NCBI GenBank assembly: GCA_036346355.1
Contig: CM070578.1
Location: 16,816,501 to 16,880,500 of the forward strand
Reading direction: 5' to 3'
Length of the DNA stretch: 64,000 nucleotides
Origin: Rhipidocladum racemiflorum
Lineage: Eukaryota; Streptophyta; Magnoliopsida; Poales; Poaceae
Part shown: positions 9,719 to 19,711 of the stretch, one piece after another
Layout: each line of letters begins with the position of its first letter
Numbering within the stretch: position 1 is the first letter of the stretch
Made by a program: the position numbers and the translations under genes
Notes under the pieces: model-generated
Database searches by the model: none
What the model was told of the DNA's origin: nothing
What the model saw: only the letters and a program-made list of their open reading frames with translations

Positions 9719-10434
9719 TGGATGACTTGGCGAACTGACATTAGTTAGTTGTTTTCTATTTTCTAAAACCTTGGTTAAGTGATTTGGAAAATGATTCACA
9801 TTTGTTAAATGTCACTTATTGTTATATTTGTTCGTATAAGACCATGGAGGGTCTTTTTCGTTTTTTTACTCACAAAGGGCCGTGAGTAACTTATTGTTAT
9901 TTCTGTCAATACTCGATATCTTGATTACTCATCAAACTGTTTTAAATTCAGTTTATGCTTTCCATTACTATTCAGTATTTACAATTCAAATCTTCGCTTT
10001 ATGCAAAACAACCGTAGAAACCCACTTTCTATTCAGTCTGCATATATTTCAGGTTTTGCAAACACTACAAGTCTTGCTGAGTACGCAATGTACGCACCCT
10101 TGCTATTATTGTTGTTTTTAGGCAGGAATCCTCGACAGGTACTCCGACGCAGGAAAACGGGATTATTAACGACTTTTCTTTCTAAGGCTTTACCTTGTCA
10201 GTTGCCTGCGGGTTATGTGGCACACTACAAGACAGTTGCTTCTTCTATGTTTAGTCGACCTCATCGGTCATATTATATCAATACTTTCGCTGAAATAAAA
10301 TATAAAACTTTTGCATGGTTGTGATTTCAAATTGTGTTTGTGTGTGCTAGCTACTGATCATGGGACTAGCACAGTATGCACATTAGAACCTTGCTTTTAT
10401 GTTTGCACTGTAGCATAAAAGTGAGGGTCTCACA
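9716..10434 (+). mobile_element. Gypsy long-LTR tail (3' part of LTR)
   Basis: Matches the last 730 bp of the LTR at 26347-30971. Landmarks are 'ggtcatggatgacttgg', 'gggtcgtgagtaa', 'cttgctgagtacg' and the terminal 'gagggtctcaca'. The LTR end is intact at 10434; the start is lost at the CACTA junction. Confidence 0.8.
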
Positions 10435-10735
10435 GACTCCCCGGACGCCTCCAGAGCGGGGAACGTCTGCACGAGGCGGCTCCTTCCGGTGCCGCACGCG
10501 GCGCATCCCGCGGCCTCGAACTCGAACACCAGATCGATGCATCCGCGCAGCTTGTCTAGGTCGACGTCCGTCACGCCTCGTCCCGCTCGATGTCGGGAGT
10601 CCCTGCGATGCAGGCCCCGCCGCCGCTCCCACGCCTCGTCCCTCTCGACATCGGGAGTCCACGAGTTCGGCTCAGGTAAGGATGGCCCTTGTCCGGGACG
10701 GGAGGGCGACGACTCCTGTCGGCTTGAGGTCAATT
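10435..10735 (-). pseudogene. DUF1685-like host gene fragment (captured)
   Basis: An open minus-strand frame contains VTDVDLDKLRGCIDLVFEFE followed, after a Gly/Ala-rich spacer, by LVQTFPALEA. Plant DUF1685 proteins carry the pattern (T/S)D-x-DLDELRGC-x-DLGFGF ... TLPAL, so the likeness is specific though short. Their function is not known. The fragment starts at the first base after the Gypsy LTR end (10434). It has no recognisable promoter and no second exon. It is GC-rich compared with its surroundings, as grass coding exons often are. I regard it as a captured fragment; the assignment rests on about 35 residues. Confidence 0.45.
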
Positions 10736-10933
10736 TAATGGTTTAAAGACACTAATTTCAAATGAGAACCCGCATGCTCACTATGTGCATTGCTTTACAC
10801 ATCAGCTACAATTGTAGTAGTTTCTATTGCCAAGCCCCCCTCTTTGAGACGGGAGAAGACAGAAGGCGCTTCGGGGCGAGGCGAGCGCGTGGAGGCGCAG
10901 GTGCAAAGCTGGTAAGCCCTAACCTTAGAACGT

Positions 10934-10946
10934 GGCTCTAATACCA
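10934..10946 (-). promoter_or_regulatory. Primer-binding site of Copia (initiator Met tRNA)
   Basis: On the minus strand TGGTATTAGAGCC follows the LTR end directly. It differs in one base from the usual plant initiator-Met PBS TGGTATCAGAGCC. Confidence 0.8.
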
Positions 10947-11087
10947 TGTTATGAATAGCACTTATATTCAACATGAGGCCAATGAGCTAGTATATATACA
11001 TGTACAAGAGGGTATAGAAGGAAAGCCTAATATCTATACAAGGCAATAGCAATCTCCTATATTAGATAACTAGGACATTGTCTAACA
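10947..11087 (-). mobile_element. Copia 141-bp LTR (5' LTR with PBS)
   Basis: Same 141-bp family as at 3538. The adjacent PBS at 10934-10946 marks it as the 5' LTR of a minus-strand element. Its body, which should extend leftward, is reduced to about 200 bases before the DUF1685-like piece. On the right it abuts COG2 intron-like DNA. Confidence 0.85.
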
Positions 11088-11158
11088 ATTGTTAGGTGGA
11101 GCTATTGTGCATTCCATGTTGTTTCTGAAATCTAAAGGTTGTTTTTTTGTTTATCCAG

Positions 11159-11746
11159 GTTGAGAAACTGGTAAAGGAATTACCAACCGCACTATCTGAT
11201 TCATCGAATGTTGAGGTTGTTTCTGATTCATATTGGTAGCTTTCACTTCATTGTTAGCATGATGCATCATATACATTTTAATGCAACTTATTTATGATTC
11301 TTATATTGTTACATTATGGCAGTACAGAACCTTCCATTTATTGAGAACATGGAGAAGAGGGTCCAAGGTGCTACAAAACTACTTGATGGTAGCTTGGAGC
11401 GTTGCTTTGTGGATGGTCTAGAACATCGTGATGCGAAAGTAATCTACAATTGCTTGCGCGCTTATGCTGCTATTGACAATTTCGTTCAAAAAATTCATTA
11501 TTACTTAATAAGTTGAATCCTAAGTGCTGCATTTGGACTTAGATGGACTTCATGTTTTTGACTATCATTTGATTTGCAGCAAACTCAGGACTTCATGTTT
11601 TCGAATTGATTTTCTGGTCAATTCAATATTTGAAGAGGTTCATTCTGCAATCCTGAAGGGAAAACCTGGGGCCTTTTCTTCTGGAAATCCTCAAGGATTC
11701 CTGAAAAACTACAAAGCCAGCTTAAGGTTCCTTGATTTTCTGGAAG
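11159..11746 (+). pseudogene. COG2: COG2 internal exons fragment, with introns
   Basis: Three exon-like blocks match consecutive parts of plant COG2. Block 1 (11159-11214, after 'ttatccag') encodes VEKLVKELPTALSDSSNVE. Block 2 (about 11320-11495) encodes QNLPFIENMEKRVQGATKLL, SLERCFVDGLEHRDAK and CLRAYAAIDN. Block 3 (11580-11746, after 'tttgcag' and ending before 'gtattc') encodes ANSGLHVF, FLVNSIFEEVHSAI, FLKNYKASLRF and LDFLEG. Between blocks 2 and 3 the expected middle of the protein is missing, and block 3 has a 5-base insertion ('gaatt' near 11605). Introns are retained, so this is a genomic fragment and not a retrocopy. Exon 1 pieces of the same gene stand at 2811, 23345 and 41816. COG2 acts at the Golgi; this fragment cannot encode it. 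Confidence 0.82.
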
Positions 11747-12341
11747 GTATTCTTAATTATGTTGCAAAGTGGTTATTGTTTTTTATTATTGTCACCTGCC
11801 AAGTGCACTACAATACTATTATATGCTTGCTTACAAAGCATGCTAGTGTATATCTATCTATTTGATACTACGAGCGGAGTAACCATCACATCTTTGATAA
11901 TGAAAGTCAATTGCTTCATTACCTATGATTTCTAGATGAAAGGGCTAAGTAGACTAATTACTACCCATACTACAATTCATTCTGGCTTTCTAGTTGCTCT
12001 AGTTGGTTCTCCTCTAATATGTCTCTATTTTTCAATGGAAGAAAACTTGTCTTCTTTTCACTATTTCAGGAATACAAATTAACTGCTATTATGTTTTTGT
12101 TCTTCACTGGAGTATGATCAGCCTGTTTTTTTTTTTTCTCCCTGAGGGTCTATTGAGCATGCGGACGGGTTTTAGTGTTTTAAGATAAACCTGTAGAAAA
12201 TTTAGGAAAAGAGGGTTATTTCATGTTTTGCCTTTATTGGACCTAATTCACTAGAGGTCTGTTGAGCATAATGTCTGGATCAGAAAGTGATTTTCGTTTT
12301 GTTATTTGCATGTGGCTTGATATTATATATCTGAAGCTTTT
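11747..12341 (+). other. Probable COG2 intron remnant
   Basis: AT-rich, non-coding DNA following the last COG2 exon's donor site (gaag|gtattc). No exon of the downstream COG2 protein could be recognised with confidence. It ends where a Copia LTR fragment begins. Confidence 0.45.
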
Positions 12342-12635
12342 TCACGTCATTAGTCGATTTGTGTTTTGCATGTGGCCAGAACGTGCTGTGTTCACGTTGA
12401 GGGCAAGGTGTTTAGTTAGTGCATGGTCATGTGTTAGTCGGCGGATGAAACTGTATGTTGCAGCAAGACGCGGTGGTGCCGGGTTTCTAGGATCTGCATG
12501 TATGCGTGTGTGGCCTGAGTTGTTCGGCAGTCCGTCACGTTGGAGCGTGGCGCATGCATGCAAGAGTGGAAGCCGTCAAGTCGGGCGTGAAGATCGTGCC
12601 TGCGTGCACGCGTAAGACCCGGCCACCACGACGTC
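12342..12635 (+). mobile_element. LTR fragment of the gag-only Copia family
   Basis: Matches 33583-33876 within the 5' LTR of the gag-only element (landmarks 'tcacgtcattagtcgattt', 'gtgttagtcggcggatga', 'ccggccaccacgacgtc'). The right junction to version A' shares GTC between both parents, which suits end joining with microhomology. Confidence 0.82.
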
Positions 12636-12847
12636 ATTGCCAATAGTCTTCTTATCCCTGCATATAGACGCATGTATATGTCCAAATTTGCAAGCTTTAA
12701 CCGATCATAATGCTGAATTTTGTTTCATGTTCGAAAAGTTGCTCTGACTTGTCAACTGATGACCATCTAGAATTTTTTTCATCAATGTTACCGTTAAAGC
12801 AAGTTTTATTTGTGTTTTCGAATTTGTATCGATCATCATTTCATTGT

Positions 12848-12988
12848 TGTTATAAATAGCACTTGTATACAACATAAGGCCAATGGACCAGTATATATAC
12901 ATGTACAAGAGGGTATAGAAGGAAAGCCTAATATCTATACAATGCAATAGCAATCTCCTATATTAGGTAACTAGGATATTGTCTAACA
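12848..12988 (-). mobile_element. Copia 141-bp LTR (version A')
   Basis: Same LTR as at 3538, followed by polypurine tract (minus strand) and the RNase H tail of the same pol (to 13222). The pol tail joins the 98-bp gag piece. Confidence 0.85.
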
Positions 12989-13222
12989 CCGCCCCCTCAA
13001 ACTCATGGTGGATCTACAACATTGAGTTTGGAGACATAAAAATTACGATGAGCTCTAGTTTGTGTCTTCGTGAAGAGATCTGCTAACTGAAGCTCTGAAG
13101 GCGCATACTGAAGAGGCACAACCCGATCTTGTACCTAAGACCTCATATAAGAAGCATCAACACCAATATGCTTTGTGAGCTAATGCTTCACTGGATCTCG
13201 AGCAATGCTAAGAGCTCCCGTA

Positions 13223-13320
13223 ATTCGACGAGCGCTCTCGGCGGCGCACTCAAGCCAATGAGACTCGTGATGATCAACTCCTGCTCACGGCGGCCGAGTG
13301 GCAGGCTCGGCAGAAGCAAA
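13223..13320 (+). repeat. Filler piece of Copia gag (version A')
   Basis: Exactly 98 bp, matching 34713-34810 with a few substitutions and with the same two chimeric junctions as in versions A and C. Confidence 0.88.
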
Positions 13321-13942
13321 TTCCATAAATATATCTAGTTTGGTGAAAACGTACGTACTTATTGATTAGTTTTAGAATGTACTTTAATTGATTAGTTTAG
13401 CTATTAATTCTCGTTTCCAATTGATGTATATATATATGTCACCAGATGGCTATGACTTAGTTTATTCCTTGCGATTTGTGTGAAGCTAGCACGGCTGCCA
13501 TGCATGTGTAATCCTCGATTACGGCTCAATATTATACATGCCCGGGCGCAACTCGATTTTATACGTACTATCTTGGCTCTTTAATTATGCGGCGTTTGTG
13601 CTAAGCTAGCTAGCTAGTTACTCCAATTTGATTTACAACTATATATGTGTTTGCAACAAAATCTCGAGCAATATATATATTACATGGAAAAACATAAAAG
13701 AAAATAGGCACCGAATAATTAACGACACAAATGATGACATGAAATTTATGAGCCAAGGATACAACATAACTAGATGAGCACATTCTCGAAAGAAAATGGC
13801 ATCACCTTATTGGAGAAAAGAAAGAGACGCAAATAAGATAAGATGGCACACTGGTTTGGATATATGTGAGATATCCAATTATTGAAGATAAAACAACAAC
13901 ATGGCCTTGGCTTCCATGTAAAGTCCCCATGCATGCACTTTC
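13321..13942. other. AT-rich spacer downstream of thionin
   Basis: Non-coding. Contains the site 'gtgtaatcctcg' that in version A received the CACTA element. The part near 13750-13942 is probably thionin 3' UTR, as the gene reads leftward. Confidence 0.5.
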
Positions 13943-14517
13943 TTAAGCAACAACCGTGGGAGTGCCAGCAGCATCCTTGGTGCACAAACGGTAGCATGCA
14001 TCGTTACAACGTTCCACGGCATCATTCACTAATTCCTCGCCGCCAACAGCTGGCACAAAAATAATTTGCATTAAGGTAAAACCATTAATTGTTAAGGAGC
14101 AAGCTGTAATTAAGAAGAGCTAGCAAACGGTAGTAATAATTAAATTCGTCTTACGAGCGTTTATGTTGTTGCACACGGAGGACGTGCATCCCAAGTTGCA
14201 AAAGTCGGTGACATCTGCTTCATCTGCCAACAACATCTTGTATTAAAATGGAATTTCTTCATTAATGTGACAAAATAATAAAAAGAATTATTACCAGAGC
14301 GCGGGAAATCAGTCGGGCAAGTTGTCCCAGGAATAATTTTGCAACCACAGAGCTTTGCGCAGGTTTCCCTAGAGGCACCCGTAAGACGACAAACGTTGTA
14401 ACAATTTCTTGCTGTTGTGGATGGGCAGCAGCTCTTAGCATCCACCTGCGTATTCTCAAGAACTAGACCCAGTATGAGTACACTGATAAGCACGCTCTTA
14501 AAACCTTTGCCTTCCAT
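13943..14517 (-). CDS. Thionin precursor, three exons (intact copy)
   Basis: Plant thionins are small secreted or vacuolar antimicrobial peptides that disturb membranes; this is annotation only. Exons on the minus strand are 14295-14517, 14155-14223 and 13943-14049. All introns have GT-AG borders, and the spliced frame gives 132 residues. Order: signal peptide of about 27 residues (VLISVLILGLVL), mature thionin starting KSCCPSTTARNCYNVCRL with eight Cys at positions 3, 4, 12, 16, 26, 30, 32 and 40, then an acidic propeptide with six Cys (DEADVTDFCNLGC, ERCNDACYRLC). Length and Cys pattern fit eight-cysteine Poaceae thionins. The ATG at 14517 was chosen because it starts the signal peptide. 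A TATA box stands about 70 bases upstream. A second copy is at 43634-44271. Confidence 0.93.
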
Positions 14518-14587
14518 GCTAGCTAGCTCTTCCTAGCTATACTTGACGACTGGCTATTGAATTGGCGAACTTAGACCTGCATGCCAT

Positions 14588-14596
14588 CTATTTATA
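14588..14596 (-). promoter_or_regulatory. TATA box of thionin gene
   Basis: Minus-strand TATAAATAG lies about 71-79 bases before the ATG at 14517. It is conserved at 44342-44350 before the second copy. Confidence 0.7.
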
Positions 14597-14638
14597 GAGG
14601 CTGTTGTGGCATCTACATGTGATAATTATCAAATACTA

Positions 14639-14916
14639 CTTCCTCCGATCACAAGTAGTTATCATTTTAGACATCGATACATTCTTGAAAACACTACTAA
14701 TTTATATTATAATATATTTATAAAACTCAATAAAATCATAATATTACAAAAGAATTTTTTGAAACAAATCTACACATATCATTTTCATATTTCTCATTTT
14801 ATTATTTAAAATTGATCAAAAAATTTAAATATTTAAAATCATACTGACAGTCAAAGTTTTGAATGTTTTTGCTGTATCTATATTTAAAACGATAACTACT
14901 ATTTGTAATCGATGGA
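14639..14916. mobile_element. Stowaway-like (Tc1/mariner) MITE
   Basis: About 278 bp. Left end 'cttcctccgatcacaagtag' and right end, read in reverse complement, '...tccatcgattacaaatag', with roughly 40-bp inverted ends (both include 'gttatc.ttttaaa'-like text) and a flanking TA. It lies about 120 bp upstream of the thionin ATG. Version C has the same insertion at 44393-44668. Confidence 0.75.
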
Positions 14917-15165
14917 TAACTACAGAACCACATAATGTTTCTTCTTCGTGACATGGACGATAGGACTCGGCCCCCATTACACACGCGACGGCAGTCGGGC
15001 CGTTACTAAGACCATCTCCAACGGTGTCCCTTCTCCTCTCCCATTCCCTTCAACGCCTCCAACGGATTCCTTCAGCATCCCCTTCGTGAAGAGATTCTCT
15101 CTTCCATTCCCTCTAGCAACGGATTCTCTCTCCTTTCCATATACAATTCTCTTTAAAGGGAATCT

Positions 15166-16008
15166 TGTAACATCCCGAAATCTGGCCTAACAGAAAATGT
15201 GCGTTACAAAATTTTATTTTGAGCCGAAATCTAAATTTATAAGTTTAGCTCTTTAATTTGGACTTAGTTTCAAACAGAAAAGAAATAATTGAATTTGGTA
15301 AAAGTAAAAAGAGGTAAAAGTGGGAGTGTAAAAGTAAAATAGTAATAAGATATTTACACTAAAGTAAATAGGGTCAATATCAACTTTTTCCCTAAAGTCA
15401 AAAAGTAAAAGTGAAAGCATTAATTAAAAGAAAGGATTTTAAAAAATAAATAAATAGAATTTTATTGTCATTTCAGTCTTGTCGAATTATATAAAATAAT
15501 ATGAACAAACTATTAAAATGAGTTTCACAAATAATCTGAATTTTAAATTTCCATCTCATCTGATTATTGCTTAAGTTCCAGTCATTTAGAGCAATTATTC
15601 TTTTCTCCTTTAAAATATAAAACTCAAAGTCTCATGATAAATAAAATCTGAGAATTCATCTATTCAAATCATCTCCTGCACCAAAATTCATCGAAGAAAA
15701 AAAATGTGCATGTTATTCTGAGAAACTTAGCTAGACTACACTTGCATGGGATCACTCAATCTTGAGCAGCCGAACGAACTCTTTACGCTTTTTGTCCCTG
15801 TTACGTGGGCTTAAACCCAACCACGCAATGCAACAACCGAATTCTTTTAGCCTCAACTCATTACTCCCAGCCATACCCTGTTCGGCCATCACTTCACCAC
15901 CCGTTCCTTCACCTCTCTGCAGAAGCACAAGACTGCCATGACACGCATCAACAGCGTCCCATGCCCTGCCGCTGCGGGTGACAAGCCTCCAACTCGGTCA
16001 TGCTTGCC
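15166..16008 (+). mobile_element. Gypsy LTR head, 843 bp (version A')
   Basis: Begins TGTAACATCCCGAAATC after 'gggaatct' and matches the first part of the solo LTR at 35190. Identity stops after 'tgcttgcc', where an unrelated promoter-like block starts. Version C (44914-45756) has the same truncation. Confidence 0.85.
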
Positions 16009-16772
16009 TATACAAAGCAATGACACACTAATATTATAATCGGTCAAAGTTCCTGTTGACCACGTAAAGACCATCCGACCTTAATCAGGTCAGACGACAG
16101 CTAAATGTTTTCAGGTCGGCGGTAGCCCGATATGGGAAACTATTCAGGTACAGCTATGACGTCTTTTACCATGCCGACCTAGATATAAGTTAGTCCGACC
16201 AGGCTCTGGTCGGACAAAAGAAAAATCCTCTGCGCAGAGATAACGTGCGGAAGAAACTTTCTCTGATATGTACTAGCAACCGTTTGGAATTTACCAACAG
16301 CGAAGAGGAGCCTCTATGATGAAAAGCCATCTTTTCATTGAAGAGACACCTTCTGACCAAACAACACCTTCTGACGGGAAGACATCCCTCTGAAGATGGC
16401 ACCTGGCATCCTTTCGACACTATAAATAGACTTCTCCCACCAGGGACAAAGGCAACAAAGAAAGAGGGGACGTGAAGAACAACACCGAAACAAAGCAATC
16501 ATACTCGCAACCAGTGTGTGTAACCAAATGCGCACTCACGGAGGCAATGGACTACACGTACCAAACCACCCTGGAGGAGCCGAGACATAGTAGAAGCTCG
16601 TGGAGGATAAGGAAGAGTTGGCACAATACAAGGCAAGCAACTCTAACTCCTCAGTGCAGGGAGAAACTTCTGAATGCTCCAATCTTGTCCCTAGAAGAAG
16701 GAAAACTGGCGAAATGAAGAAATACCTTAGCCTGTGATGAGCACCATCCTAAGATTCTTGGTGGATACGTGT
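16009..16772 (+). promoter_or_regulatory. Orphan promoter-like block (A')
   Basis: The block carries repeated GGTCGG/CCGACC motifs, one TGACGTC at 16157, and a TATA box (tataaatag) at 16421. A short plus-strand frame of about 80 codons follows at 16472-16717. This arrangement resembles the promoter and leader of an LTR element or a plant pararetrovirus, but no LTR ends, PBS or recognisable protein were found. The source is unresolved. The same block is at 45757-46524. Confidence 0.3.
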
Positions 16773-17060
16773 TGTTGGAACTAGCCCAAGATCATGAACA
16801 CACGCACATGAACACAAAGAACTCAGAAACTTTTCTTGTGTTATATTCTTGTGTTGTTCTCAAACTCAGGGGTTACATGCCCTTATACAGTGGACGCATC
16901 ACCTAACCAACTTGGTAACCAAGGCAAATTCTAAACATAGAAAGCCTAACTAAGGAAACAAACTAATTGATTGATTTGATTGCCTATTGTATCATGATTA
17001 CTTGCCTTTAATGACACGGCAAATCAACAATTTTTGGCAAGTCTTGATTATTTTTCAACA
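16773..17060 (-). mobile_element. Copia 288-bp LTR with PPT (minus strand)
   Basis: On the minus strand it runs from TGTTGAAAAATAATC to GGGCTAGTTCCAACA. The purine tract AAGGGGGAGAT directly precedes it (plus strand 17061-17073), so it is a 3' LTR. Internal sequence remains to about 17250. Version C has the LTR at 46525-46812. Confidence 0.8.
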
Positions 17061-17577
17061 ATCTCCCCCTTAATCAAGACTTGTCGACTCTTATTTGACA
17101 TGAGACGGTGAACGCATCTCCAAGACACCCTATACTCAACTTACTTAATTCAAGACGGCGAACACATATTTTCTACATCTTGGACGCATCTTCGACGGAC
17201 TTGATATACGGGCGTTGATATGTGAATTATTTCCGATGAGTAGTTGGAAAATAGCTGGATCATGTATTATCCCTTTCAGAAGGTTGCAATCCAAAATTAT
17301 CCTCCACATGTGGATTCTTACCATCTGAAGATCCCAAGCGTGTTTTTTTTGTCAACTTTCTATGCAATTGTTTTAATAAAAGTACATGCGAGAGCATACG
17401 GTGAGCGAGGAGGAGCTTCACTTGTTCAGCGAGTTGGAGCACGGGCGACGTGGCCACGGGCGCTGTTCGGGAAAACCTCATCTTTAATTTAGGGAGTATG
17501 ATGTCGTAGACATATAGCGGTCTTTGTTATTATATTTTCGAAAAAAAATTTAGTATGTCAAAGGATTATAAATTATG
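17061..17577. other. Copia remnant and diverged echo of 800-960
   Basis: 17061-17250 continues the minus-strand Copia interior without a recognisable protein. 17400-17570 is a diverged copy of 800-960 (shared 'gaggaggagcttcac', 'ctgttc.ggaaa', 'aaggatt'). No gene seen. Confidence 0.5.
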
Positions 17578-17724
17578 GAGCAATGTTTCTATGCTTTCCC
17601 TCCCAATACAGGTTGCACAAATCAAGCAATCGAAGGGAAAAGTAATAACTATCTACCTTTCATTCGTGCTTTAATTTTTGTGCAACTTTTTTTTAAAAAA
17701 AAAAAAGTATAGAAGCTCCTCTCC
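17578..17724. mobile_element. Mutator-like MITE, second family member
   Basis: 147 bp with ends related to the MITE at 9006 (interior 'cttt..atttttgtgcaactt', ends 'gagca...tttctat' and 'atagaagctcctctcc'). Flanked by the direct repeat 'aaattatg' (17570-17577 and 17725-17732), eight perfect bases. More diverged than the 9006 copy, so older. Confidence 0.75.
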
Positions 17725-17803
17725 AAATTATGATATTTTGGAAGTAATTTGTTGGATCAATCTATTTTGGCACCATTTTCACATGATGGCCAATATTAGT
17801 TAC

Positions 17804-17946
17804 ATACTCTTTTCGGACGCAAATAGTTATCGTTTTAAACATAAGTACCGTCAAACTTTTAAAACCTTAATTATTAATAGGTTTGAAATAACTAAATTAA
17901 ATATATATAAAAACATATTTATATTGGTTTATGACTGTACATGTTA
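17804..17946. mobile_element. Half of a Stowaway-like MITE
   Basis: Only the left end (tactcttttcggacgcaaat, then 'agttatcgttttaaa') is present. The right end is missing at about 17946. Confidence 0.5.
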
Positions 17947-18189
17947 GCGTCGAAAAAAACAATGCTTGTCAGCGGAGGAATCATTGTCCGCAATACTGCA
18001 ACAAGGAGAGCACATTTACCTGTTTAAAAGTACCTTAACACTGTAATTGAGGTAACCCAATTCCAATGCTCTGTCCCATCGAATTATGAAGCCACCTTAA
18101 TCAATCCGGTTTAGTTGGAATGTACTCTAATTGGTTTGTAATTTTATTGAGCTAAAAGATTATTATGATTTATGGGATTATTTGTTTTT

Positions 18190-19170
18190 ACCATAGTAAG
18201 GACTTAGCGTCACCGAGTTGGTGCAAAGCTAGGTTTGAATAATGTAATGGTTATGTGTGATCTCTCTGTGGCACACTAAAGGAAGTGTGCAAATTGGCCA
18301 TGTACAAAGAGATGATCATTCCTTGTGGGTAAAGCTGTACACCTCTGCAGAGTTCGAATCTTTTCGAAAATCCGTGCCCGCAGTCATGGGAGACTTGGTG
18401 AACTAAGACTAAGTTAGTTATTTTTTAAAAATGATTTGGTGAGTTTACCCCTACAGACGATTTAATGCTTGACATTTCTTGCTAAGATTAAATTCAGCTG
18501 TTGTGCCATGTGTTGGCAAGAAAATTGATTTCAAATATTATTTCTTAAATTGGGAATGGACGATTCGTGCTCACGAAGGACTGCGAGTTATTTCATTTAT
18601 AGTTTTTTTACTGGCTACCTTTATGTGTACATACTTGTCATTTTATTTATTTATCTAATTACTTATTCAATTTTTTGCTTTCAATTTACTATTCAGTATT
18701 TATAATTCAATTTGGCTGCATACAAAAATTAACCGTAGAAGCCTTACTCTAGGATCAGCATGCATTTCAAACACTTAACTATAAGTCTTGCTGAGTACGA
18801 AATGTACTCAACCTTGCTATCGTTGTAGTTTTTAGGTGAAGGTGCAGGTATCCTCGATTTAACTTTACTTTGACGCATGATATAGGTTTAATAACGACGG
18901 TTCTTTTTATGTTTTCACCTTGTCAGTTGCCTATGGAATACTGGGCTTAGCTGGCATACTGCAAGATGATTAAAGTTTTCATTGTTGCTTTACTTATGTT
19001 ATGTATTATTATATGTAAAAGAACTTCCCTTGCAATAAATTATGCAACTTTTGTATTGTTGTGTTTTAAATTGTGTTAGTGCGTGCTAGCTATTGATCAT
19101 TGGACTAACATAGTATGCACTTTAGAACCATTCTTTTATGTTGCACTGTAGCATAAAAGGGAGGGTCTCA
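18190..19170 (+). mobile_element. Gypsy 5' LTR tail with PBS
   Basis: Last about 980 bp of the long LTR, ending 'gagggtctca'. The PBS TGGTATCAGAGCC follows at 19176-19188, so this is a 5' LTR. Its start was lost before 18190. From 17947 to 18190 I see nothing recognisable. Confidence 0.82.
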
Positions 19171-19175
19171 CTGTT

Positions 19176-19188
19176 TGGTATCAGAGCC
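19176..19188 (+). promoter_or_regulatory. PBS, initiator Met tRNA
   Basis: TGGTATCAGAGCC, a perfect match to the common plant PBS, five bases after the LTR end. Confidence 0.88.
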
Positions 19189-19353
19189 ATGCTGACTGTA
19201 AGAAACCTTAGTTAGAATGGTCATTAGTTGAAATTAAAATTTTGAATTAGATAATTTTATAATTAGGAGTGTAAATTTGCTATATTTGTCATTAATTCTT
19301 TCCTACTGTATCGTCTATTCTTTCCTTAACAGTATTTTCTTTGCATCTTTCAC

Positions 19354-19711
19354 TTGGTATGGAATGCTAATTCCTTATTAAATGTGCGGATGAAAGGATT
19401 TACTCCCTGCTATGTATCTACTCATCGAGAAAATTTTGGCACGATGGGTGTTTTAGCCCAGATGCTAGAATTCACCCATTTTAATGGAAATCCAAGATAT
19501 ATAGTATCTCAAGCCTTAGTCAGCCCTGTAACAGTGGAGTATAACGCCAAAGTAGAAATTCCCACAAGAACCGTACATGATGAAGAAGATTGAACTTTTG
19601 ATGGATCAGGCTCTTTTATTCAAGTCGCAATGAATGAAGCTGCATACGAAGCCGTGGTTCATCTATGACATGATGTTACATAATTGGTTCTAGCTTATCG
19701 AAGACCTCCTT
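19354..19711 (+). pseudogene. Chromovirus leader ORF (dsRBD-like?), partial
   Basis: An open frame (19354-19593) about 165 bases after the PBS encodes NPRYIVSQALVSPVTVEYNA and KVEIPTRTV. After a TGA at 19591 the same frame goes on with FDGSGSFIQVAMNEAAYEAV. The pattern P-x-Y-x-V ... V-x-I ... and a final Ala-rich helix is reminiscent of double-stranded-RNA-binding domains. It also matches in position and outline the leader ORF at 55513-55845. It is cut at 19711, where LTR sequence resumes; gag and pol are absent. Function is unknown, and the domain likeness is my inference. Confidence 0.4.

Larger units (their letters stand above)
12636..17118. repeat. Segmental duplication, version A' (matches 42332-46870)
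   Basis: Collinear with version C over about 4.5 kb from 'attgccaatagtcttct' to 'gaacgcatc'. It includes the Copia LTR, gag piece, thionin gene, Stowaway-like MITE, Gypsy LTR head, promoter-like block and 288-bp Copia LTR. Offsets stay within a few bases of 29750. Its left end repeats sequence also present at 3325-4224, so A and A' overlap. Confidence 0.92.

Noticed and set aside
12262..12615. 117-codon plus-strand frame, similar at 33597-33854
   Set aside because: Both lie in LTR sequence of the gag-only Copia family; shared because of the LTR, not because of coding.
19176..19188. tRNA-like sequence TGGTATCAGAGCC
   Set aside because: This is the primer-binding site after an LTR, complementary to the tRNA 3' end, not a tRNA gene; the same holds at 34097 and 56070.
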